A stretch of DNA of 5,024 bases from Bradyrhizobium sp. (GTDB lineage: Bacteria; Pseudomonadota; Alphaproteobacteria; Rhizobiales; Xanthobacteraceae), in assembly GCA_025960445.1 (NCBI GenBank), contig JAICIT010000254.1, positions 1 to 5,024 of the forward strand. Direction: 5' to 3'. Shown here one piece after another: positions 1-5,024 of this stretch (its first letter is position 1; each line of letters begins with the position of its first letter). The notes beneath the pieces were generated by a model, which saw only the letters and a program-made list of their open reading frames with translations, did no database searches and was not told the origin of the DNA. The position numbers were made by a program, and so were the translations under genes.

Positions 1-129
1 GCCGCTCCGGTCTCCGGGAACGACCCACTCCGTCTGGCATTCTGGATTCACCGTACCCCAAACATTGGGATGCCTCCTGCGCCCGAAAGGCTGCGCAACA
101 TTGGCGCCGATTTCACCAGAGCGTTTTGA
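1..129 (+). CDS. Possible 3' end of an unrecognised upstream gene (partial)
   Basis: The frame starting at base 1 is open for 42 codons and ends at a TGA (127-129). That stop overlaps the TTG start of hpnI (126-128) in a TTGA arrangement, the kind of stop/start overlap seen between co-translated genes. The peptide reads through FWIHRTPNIGMPPAPERLR and I do not recognise it; in particular it does not look like a C-terminus of HpnK. Against it, all three plus frames are open over most of this short stretch and third-position GC does not favour one frame. It may therefore simply be a leader or intergenic region for hpnI. No clear promoter is visible in these bases. Low confidence. Confidence 0.22.
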   Translation, partial: AAPVSGNDPLRLAFWIHRTPNIGMPPAPERLRNIGADFTRAF

Positions 130-1283
130 CCATCATGCTCACGCTTAACGAAACCGCTCGCGCTTTGAGTGAGCTCTGCGCCGCCGGCGCGACGCTCGGA
201 ATAATTTATAACCTCTTCGCAGCGATCCTGGTGATGCGCTTCGAGCGGCCCTCAAGATCGCGCTCTTCCATGCTGCCCTCGGTCACGGTATTGAAGCCCT
301 TACACGGCAGTGAACCCGGCCTGTTCAACCGACTTGCGTGCTTGTGCACCCAAGATTATCCGAAAAAGCTGCAACTGATTTGCGGAACGCAAGCAACAAC
401 GGACACGGCTATCGATTTGGTTCGGCTGCTGGCTAGGCGGCACCCGGAGACTCGGATCGATCTCGTTGTCGATGAGCGAACCCGTGGCACCAATCGTAAG
501 ATATCGAACCTGGTCAATATGGAGCCAAAGGCGCATCACGAATTGATCGTCTTGTCTGACAGCGACATCCTGGTGGATAAGCAGTTCGTTAGCCGCATCG
601 TGGCGGAGCTAGAGCATTCCAGGGCAGGGGCAGTAAGTTGCGCCTATTACGGGGTCGCGATCGGCGACATCTGGGCCAAGGCCTCCGCGTTGAACATCAA
701 CTCCCAATTCCTCCCGAACGTGATCGTGGCGCTTACGTTTGGAGCGACGAAGCCGTGTTTTGGGTCCGCCATTGCGATGCACAAATCCACTCTCAAGCGC
801 ATCGGCGGATTGAAGCCGTTTTTGGATGAGCTAGCGGATGACTACGCGATCGGGAGGGCGGTCCGCTCGACTGGATTGGATGTGGTCATCCCGCACTTTG
901 CTGTCGGCCATGTCTGCTTCGAGCATAGCTTCCAGGAGTTCTGGGAGCGCCACATGCGCTCATCCAGGACAATTCGGTCGATCGATCCGGTCGGCTACAT
1001 TGGCATTCTCTTCATGCATCCCCTGATGCTGTCGCTAATGGCTGCGATTATCGGAACCTCTCATCCATTCTCGCTCATCGCCGTCGCTTTTGCGAGCCGC
1101 GCGGTGCTTACTTCAAGCGTTGAGCGGGCCTTCAAACTTGAGCCGCAACGCCTTTGGCTGGTGGCTGTTCATGACGCGATTTCATTTGCGGTTTTCGTCT
1201 CCAGCTTCTTCGGAGCTGTGGTCGCCTGGCGTGGCAGTGCGTACCGCATTTTGCACGATGGGACGATCGAGGATGAGAACTAG
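126..1283 (+). CDS. hpnI: HpnI, bacteriohopanetetrol N-acetylglucosaminyl transferase (GT2 family)
   Basis: This is a 385-residue membrane glycosyltransferase of the ceramide-glucosyltransferase-like GT2 group. In the known pathway HpnI transfers N-acetylglucosamine to bacteriohopanetetrol at the inner membrane, the first step towards glucosamine and cyclitol-ether hopanoids. Visible features are an N-terminal membrane anchor (about residues 16-38), the GT2 start PSVTVLKPLHG (51-61), the metal-binding DSD (145-147), an acceptor-side ADDY (237-240), and hydrophobic C-terminal segments at about 290-310, 314-332 and 343-368. The (Q/R)xxRW region reads HMRSSRTIR (276-284), with Ser279 where tryptophan is usual. 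The start is TTG 126, with AGAG four bases upstream; ATG 135 is an equally reasonable start and removes only three residues. The gene runs against hpnJ, 34 bases away. The family assignment is firm; activity is inferred. Confidence 0.88.
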   Translation: MTIMLTLNETARALSELCAAGATLGIIYNLFAAILVMRFERPSRSRSSMLPSVTVLKPLHGSEPGLFNRLACLCTQDYPKKLQLICGTQATTDTAIDLVRLLARRHPETRIDLVVDERTRGTNRKISNLVNMEPKAHHELIVLSDSDILVDKQFVSRIVAELEHSRAGAVSCAYYGVAIGDIWAKASALNINSQFLPNVIVALTFGATKPCFGSAIAMHKSTLKRIGGLKPFLDELADDYAIGRAVRSTGLDVVIPHFAVGHVCFEHSFQEFWERHMRSSRTIRSIDPVGYIGILFMHPLMLSLMAAIIGTSHPFSLIAVAFASRAVLTSSVERAFKLEPQRLWLVAVHDAISFAVFVSSFFGAVVAWRGSAYRILHDGTIEDEN

Positions 1284-1317
1284 AGCTAACACGCGCGCAT
1301 AAGCGAAAAGTCACGTT
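1284..1317. other. Short convergent gap between hpnI and hpnJ
   Basis: These 34 bases separate the stops of two convergent genes. They hold an imperfect GC-rich palindrome (GCTAACACGCGCGCATAAGC, 1285-1304) with mismatches in the stem and no proper T run on either side. A shared weak bidirectional terminator is possible but not supported well enough to call. Transcripts from the two sides probably overlap at their 3' ends. Confidence 0.3.
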
Positions 1318-2748
1318 TCAGAGCGGACTGGCGCGATGTTGCCGCAGGAATCTAAAAAATTCGACGCCTTCGCGCAGGCGACGCAGCATCATTTCCGGAC
1401 TGCACACCATCTCCGAAACGATAGCTGCGATCTTCGGCGCGCGGAAATAGAAACGACTGTAAAAAGCCTCGACCGAGTGAAATATCTCTTGATGGCTGAG
1501 GTGTGAATAGTGCAATGGAGCGATCTGTATGCCGCGCTCATCCACGAGTTCTGCAGCATCGCGATCGAGCCAGTTGTTTTCCAGAGCCTGCCGATGAAGG
1601 AACGTGCCTGGATAGGGTGCCGCGATCGAGACTTGAACTGTGTGCGGATTGATTTCCGTCGCAAAGCGGATCGTCTCCTCGATTGTCTCCCTTGATTCGC
1701 CGGGCAGGCCCATAATGAAAGTGCCGTGGATCGTGATTCCGAACTCATGGCAGTTCTTTGTAAATTCACGAGCAACGTCGATACGCATGCCCTTTTTGAT
1801 GTTGTTCAGGATTTGCTGATTACCGGATTCGTAACCGACCAGCAGCAGACGAAGTCCGTTGTCGCGCATGATCTTGAGGGTCTCGGGTGGCACATTGGCC
1901 TTGGCGTTGCATGACCACGTGATGCCAAGTCGTCCAAGCTCGATCGCGATTGCTTCAGCGCGCGGACGGTCGTCAGTGAAGGTATCGTCGTCGAAGAAGA
2001 ATTCCTTCACTTGCGGAAATGCCCGTCGTGCCCAGGAGATTTCCTCGATCACATTGCCGACGCTGCGCGTACGGTAGCGGTGCCCGCCGACCGTTTGCGG
2101 CCACAGGCAAAAGGTGCAGCGTGATTTGCAACCACGCCCGGTGTAAAGTGAGACGTACGGATGCTGCAAATAGCCAATGAAGTAGTTTTCGATTGTCAGG
2201 TCTCGCTTGTAGACGGGCGTTACAAACGGTAGACGGTCCATGTCTTCGAGAATTTCACGTGGTGCATTGTGCTGGATGTGCCCACGCCGGTCCCGAAAGG
2301 ACAGGCCGCGGATCTCACTCCAGTCACGCCCGTCAGCGACCTCCCGGATTGTAAACTCAAATTCATTGCCGGCGACGAAATCGATATCGATTGACGCCTC
2401 CAGGCTGGCGATCGGCTCGACCGCGACCTTCGCTCCCACCATGCCTATCTTGAGCGTGGGATTGGCCTGCTTAAGTGCCTTGGCCGCCCGCAGATCGGAC
2501 CCGAACGAGGGCGTCGAGCTATGGAGCACCGCGAGATCGTAATCGCGTGCGTTGCGCGTCACTGCGGGCAAATCAATTCGATGCGGCTCGGCATCAATTA
2601 GCCTGCTGCCCGGCACCATGGCGGCAGCCTGTGCCAGCCAGGTCGGATACCAAAACGAACGTATTTCGCGGCGTGCCTGATAACGTGAGCCCGCTCCGCC
2701 ATCGAAGCCGTCATACGCCGGAGACTGCAGGAACAGGGCGCGCATCAT
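1318..2748 (-). CDS. hpnJ: HpnJ, hopanoid biosynthesis radical SAM protein (cyclitol ether-forming)
   Basis: This is a 476-residue B12-binding-type radical SAM enzyme, full length for HpnJ. The N-terminus carries the family's characteristic stretch DGFDGGAGSRYQARREIRS (14-32), followed by SFWYPTWLAQ (31-40). An N-terminal cobalamin-binding-like domain covers roughly residues 1-140. The radical SAM core carries the [4Fe-4S] motif CKSRCTFC (Cys207, Cys211, Cys214), then FFDDDTF (251-257), a GYESG motif (305-309) and GTFIMGLPGES (342-352). In the published pathway HpnJ contracts the glucosamine ring of bacteriohopanetetrol glucosamine to give the cyclitol ether. The ATG at 2748 overlaps the TGA of the upstream YkoP-like gene (ATGA), so it is probably translated by coupling; a second ATG follows at once (2745). 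No strong Shine-Dalgarno is visible upstream (GGTCGGGTGCAGTC). The partner deacetylase HpnK is not in the window. Confidence 0.93.
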   Translation of the reverse strand: MMRALFLQSPAYDGFDGGAGSRYQARREIRSFWYPTWLAQAAAMVPGSRLIDAEPHRIDLPAVTRNARDYDLAVLHSSTPSFGSDLRAAKALKQANPTLKIGMVGAKVAVEPIASLEASIDIDFVAGNEFEFTIREVADGRDWSEIRGLSFRDRRGHIQHNAPREILEDMDRLPFVTPVYKRDLTIENYFIGYLQHPYVSLYTGRGCKSRCTFCLWPQTVGGHRYRTRSVGNVIEEISWARRAFPQVKEFFFDDDTFTDDRPRAEAIAIELGRLGITWSCNAKANVPPETLKIMRDNGLRLLLVGYESGNQQILNNIKKGMRIDVAREFTKNCHEFGITIHGTFIMGLPGESRETIEETIRFATEINPHTVQVSIAAPYPGTFLHRQALENNWLDRDAAELVDERGIQIAPLHYSHLSHQEIFHSVEAFYSRFYFRAPKIAAIVSEMVCSPEMMLRRLREGVEFFRFLRQHRASPL

Positions 2749-3443
2749 GACTGCACCCGACCCATGGATTCTGCTTCACGCCGACGCGGCGGTGCGTCTG
2801 CATAATTGCCAAAGCGGCTCTCCAACCTTTGTCGGGACATGTAGACGGGGGTGCGGTTTCGGCGAAGGCTCTTGAGACGGAACGCTGCTGAATTGCGGGC
2901 GATCACCATCAAGGAGATGAGGACATTTTCGCCGCAGCGATGCAGACGCTCAGCCATCGTCCTTGGCTCCGCGGGTCCCGCCCCTTCAAACCCGTAGCGG
3001 GCAGCGATCCGCGTGATCTGTTGGGTCTGTTCGGCTGAGCCGAAAGTCACGTTTGCGCGAAGTGCCACTACGGAAGTCAGACTGGGGCGTGCTGCCAAAT
3101 ACAGCGCCAATTCCCGCAACGAGAATTCCAGAGCCCGGTTCATGCGCCGCGCCCAGGCGAGCGTCGCGCCATTCTTTGGTACAATCGGAAGCTGCTCGTT
3201 CCACAGATGCAGGTTTATGATCCGGTCTCCGGGTCTCACCTGCGTTCCATCCGATAACTTAATGGCTTCGCGGCTATCAGCGATCTGCACTCGGAAAATG
3301 CAGTCGGCGGAGGCGCTATATTCGTAGACGCCTTCTCGAGCACGCAGTCGCGTGTCGATGCGCTCGATGATAGCTCCGAGCCAGGGATGATCCCGACCCA
3401 ATCGATTGGATTGGACAAATGTACTCGTGGTGCGAGCAGTCAT
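2745..3443 (-). CDS. YkoP-like putative lipid/membrane-associated protein, unknown role
   Basis: This 232-residue protein most resembles the YkoP-like domain family, which takes its name from Bacillus subtilis YkoP and also occurs in Rhizobiales proteins loosely labelled 'secreted polysaccharide deacetylase'. The main evidence is the signature GDRIINLHLWNE (72-83), preceded by LSDGTQVRPG (63-72). There is no signal peptide, no convincing membrane span and no deacetylase zinc motif, so a deacetylase name would be unjustified. A helical middle (about 92-118) leads to a strongly basic tail (about 189-222) containing YMSRQRLESRFG (201-212). I prefer ATG 3443 because AGGCAAG lies about six bases upstream; an in-frame ATG at 3473 would add ten residues but has only a poorly spaced GGA. 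The stop overlaps the hpnJ start, implying co-expression and a possible link to hopanoid modification. The family call is moderately sure; the function is unknown. Confidence 0.72.
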   Translation of the reverse strand: MTARTTSTFVQSNRLGRDHPWLGAIIERIDTRLRAREGVYEYSASADCIFRVQIADSREAIKLSDGTQVRPGDRIINLHLWNEQLPIVPKNGATLAWARRMNRALEFSLRELALYLAARPSLTSVVALRANVTFGSAEQTQQITRIAARYGFEGAGPAEPRTMAERLHRCGENVLISLMVIARNSAAFRLKSLRRNRTPVYMSRQRLESRFGNYADAPPRRREAESMGRVQS

Positions 3444-3558
3444 TGAAACTTGCCTAATGCGAAAAACCCGCATCGGCCGCGAAAGTTTCGTCCGGTTGCG
3501 GACTTAAAAGGAAGCTTAGAAAACACTGCGGGGCGTGATGACGTCGCGGTGAACTCGG
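3444..3558 (-). other. Intergenic leader between cfa and the ykoP-like gene
   Basis: This 115-base gap is the only substantial break inside the minus-strand gene block, so a separate promoter or leader for ykoP-like/hpnJ could lie here. I see no convincing -35/-10 pair. Two short perfect inverted repeats are present: GTCCG-GTTG-CGGAC (3490-3503) and ATGCG-AAAAACC-CGCAT (3457-3473). The second covers the alternative upstream ATG and ends 13 bases before the preferred ATG (3443). Neither has the long GC-rich stem followed by a T run expected of an intrinsic terminator. AGGCAAG just before ATG 3443 is the probable ribosome binding site. Confidence 0.35.
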
Positions 3559-4842
3559 TTAGGGGTCCCACTCCAATCCCCCTGACAACGGTGGTCTCGC
3601 AGCCGCTCCGGCATCAGTCATTTGATATTGGTAATCGCGCGTCCAGGGGCGAAGGACGTTGCCTTGCTCAGTTGGCTTGAATGCCAGCACCTGGACAATC
3701 GAAAGCCAGCCGCGATCGAATGCGTGGGCCATTCCCGCCAGGTACATCAGCCAGATGCGATACCGATCGGCGCCGGCGGCACGAATGGCGTCGGTGCGGT
3801 TGCTTTCCAGCCGGCGAGTCCACAGCATCAGGGTTCGGGCATAGTGAGGGCGCAAGTCCTCCGCGTCGGCGAATTCCAGATTGGCCCGAGACAGTTCGAC
3901 AAGTACGCGAGAGAGGTGTGGCACAGCGCCACCGGGGAACACATGGCGGTCGATGAATTCCCCTCCCGCGGGTCCTCGCGCCCGGCCATGAGGGTCGGTG
4001 GATACGATCCCATGATTCAGGAACGCGCCTCCAGGATGCAGCAGCCGGTTCACTGTACCGAAGTAGGTCGGCAGATTGGCCAGGCCGACGTGTTCATACA
4101 TGCCAACGGAAACGATCTTGTCGAATGGTTCTGAGTCGAGGAGGTCCCGGTAATCCTGCATGCGAATGTCGAGCTTGCTGGCGAGCCCTTCGGCGGCGAC
4201 GCGTTCGCGTGCGTAGTCATACTGGCGCTTACTAAGGGTGATCCCGACGCCAGTTACGCCGTAATGCTTCACCGCCCGGCACAGCAATCCGCCCCAGCCG
4301 CACCCGAGATCGAGCATCCGGTCGCCGGGTTTCAACAGCAGCTTACGGCAAATATGATCCAGCTTGTCAGATTGCGCGGTGTCGATGTCTTCGGCGCCTG
4401 TGCGGAAGTACGCGCACGAATAGATCATCTGTCGGTCGAGCCAGAGACGATAGAAATCGTTTGAGACGTCGTAATGAAAGCTGACGTCCTTGGCATCCTT
4501 GCGACGGGAGTGCGGACGCGGAATGAAGCGGCTCAACCGAGTGAAGTGACTAAGCAGAGGATGCTTTCCCAGCCGTTCAGCCAGCGAAATGCCGACCCGC
4601 AGCACATCTTCGACACGCCCTTCCACGGTAATCAGGCCCGCGGCATACGCATCGCCCAAACCGGCGAAATCCCCGCGCAGCAGCATTTTCACCAGATCGC
4701 GGGAATGCAGTGAGATGGCGACGCGGGGGTCAGCGGCAAAATCGAAGCGCTCGCCGTCCCAGAAAATCAGCCGTAGCGGCGGCGGATCATTCGCAAAGCG
4801 TGAACTCACATAGTTGAGCATTCGCTGACGCAGCGTAATCAT
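3559..4842 (-). CDS. cfa: Cyclopropane-fatty-acyl-phospholipid synthase family methyltransferase
   Basis: This 427-residue SAM-dependent enzyme is predicted to add a methylene bridge to unsaturated acyl chains of membrane phospholipids. It has the usual CFA synthase architecture: an N-terminal domain (about 1-115) and a Rossmann methyltransferase domain. Visible motifs are FHYDVSNDFYRLWLD (122-136), YSCAYF (141-146), the SAM-binding LDLGCGWGG (177-185), VGMYEHVG (246-253), FLNHGI (274-279), FIDRHVFPGG (296-305) and HYARTLMLW (333-341). By comparison with the E. coli enzyme, Cys143, Glu250, His277 and Tyr334 match the conserved active-site/bicarbonate residues, so it looks catalytically intact. 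Its ATG overlaps the TGA of the upstream AI-2E gene (ATGA), so those two genes are probably co-translated. A 115-base gap follows before the ykoP-like gene. The exact substrate and product are inferred; close relatives include methyltransferases that make other branched or cyclopropanated acyl chains. Confidence 0.92.
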   Translation of the reverse strand: MITLRQRMLNYVSSRFANDPPPLRLIFWDGERFDFAADPRVAISLHSRDLVKMLLRGDFAGLGDAYAAGLITVEGRVEDVLRVGISLAERLGKHPLLSHFTRLSRFIPRPHSRRKDAKDVSFHYDVSNDFYRLWLDRQMIYSCAYFRTGAEDIDTAQSDKLDHICRKLLLKPGDRMLDLGCGWGGLLCRAVKHYGVTGVGITLSKRQYDYARERVAAEGLASKLDIRMQDYRDLLDSEPFDKIVSVGMYEHVGLANLPTYFGTVNRLLHPGGAFLNHGIVSTDPHGRARGPAGGEFIDRHVFPGGAVPHLSRVLVELSRANLEFADAEDLRPHYARTLMLWTRRLESNRTDAIRAAGADRYRIWLMYLAGMAHAFDRGWLSIVQVLAFKPTEQGNVLRPWTRDYQYQMTDAGAAARPPLSGGLEWDP

Positions 4843-5024
4843 CTCGCCAGCTTTCGTTTGGCGACGTCGTTCGGCCCCTGACGTTCATCGTATAATGTCC
4901 CCAAGGTGATCTTGACGATCAGGGCAACGGGGACGGCCATGATCACGCCGACGATGCCAAACAAAATGCCCCCCGAGAGAAAGCAAAAGATAATCAGCAC
5001 GGGATGCACCCGGGCGGCAGTGCC
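4839..5024 (-). CDS. AI-2E family transporter (PerM/TqsA-like), C-terminal end only
   Basis: Only the last 61 residues are in the window; the gene continues beyond base 5024. The visible part reads VHPVLIIFCFLSGGILFGIVGVI followed by MAVPVALIVKITLGTLYDE (first stretch at about residues 6-28 of the fragment). This is the characteristic last membrane segment of AI-2E/PerM-family proteins, in which a glycine-rich helix is followed by 'AVPVA' and a short charged cytoplasmic tail, here ending in AKRKLAR. The family are multi-pass inner-membrane permeases with varied or unproven substrates (autoinducer-2 export, Na+/H+ exchange), so no substrate is assigned. The TGA (4841-4839) overlaps the cfa ATG by the ATGA arrangement. 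Confidence 0.82.
   Translation of the reverse strand, partial: GTAARVHPVLIIFCFLSGGILFGIVGVIMAVPVALIVKITLGTLYDERQGPNDVAKRKLAR

Noticed and set aside
1285..1304. GC-rich palindrome between hpnI and hpnJ as a bidirectional terminator
   Set aside because: The stem has mismatches or wobble pairs in the middle, too small a loop, and no T run on either strand.
1389..1775. 128-codon open frame on the minus strand overlapping hpnJ
   Set aside because: It lies within hpnJ in another frame, is Arg/Ser-rich and low in recognisable structure, typical of an out-of-frame shadow.
2745..3443. Naming the middle gene hpnK or polysaccharide deacetylase
   Set aside because: No YdjC-like or NodB-type metal-binding motifs are visible; the LHLWNE signature fits the YkoP-like family instead.
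3473..3473. ATG 3473 as the start of the YkoP-like gene
   Set aside because: The upstream GGA is about 17 bases away, whereas ATG 3443 has AGGCAAG at normal spacing; the extra ten residues show no conserved feature.
3622..4134. 170-codon open frame on the plus strand opposite cfa
   Set aside because: It is antisense to a strongly conserved cyclopropane synthase with intact motifs, and its translation shows no recognisable domain; a shadow of high-GC coding sequence.
4891..4896. TATAAT hexamer on the plus strand
   Set aside because: It lies inside the AI-2E coding sequence, is antisense to the gene block, and has no -35 element at proper spacing; it is best explained by coding sequence for the tail of the protein.

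Overview
The window looks like chromosomal DNA from a moderately high-GC, hopanoid-making proteobacterium. An alphaproteobacterium of the Bradyrhizobium/Rhodopseudomonas type (Hyphomicrobiales) is the best guess from the protein styles and gene set. Burkholderia and other hopanoid producers carry related genes, so the assignment is tentative. I see no rRNA, tRNA, CRISPR array, insertion sequence or long repeat.

Layout: positions 1-125 precede the first clear gene and may hold the 3' end of an unrecognised plus-strand gene. At 126-1283 (+) is hpnI, a membrane family 2 glycosyltransferase. It converges on a minus-strand block across a gap of only 34 bases. Read in its own direction (right to left), that block holds the last 61 residues of an AI-2E/PerM-type membrane protein (5024-4839), a cyclopropane-fatty-acyl-phospholipid synthase (4842-3559), a 115-base gap, a YkoP-like putative lipid-associated protein (3443-2745) and hpnJ, a radical SAM protein (2748-1318). 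Two junctions are ATGA-type overlaps (AI-2E/cfa and ykoP-like/hpnJ), which points to co-translation.

Functionally this is a membrane-lipid modification locus. In the published hpnI-hpnK-hpnJ pathway, HpnI adds N-acetylglucosamine to bacteriohopanetetrol, HpnK deacetylates it and HpnJ contracts the ring to give the cyclitol ether headgroup. HpnI and HpnJ are present here, but HpnK is not in the window. A YkoP-like gene sits immediately upstream of hpnJ, and a cyclopropane synthase is upstream of that. The most interesting points are this possible accessory gene in a hopanoid context, the split of hpnI and hpnJ onto opposite strands, and a serine in HpnI where the (Q/R)xxRW motif of related glycosyltransferases normally has tryptophan.
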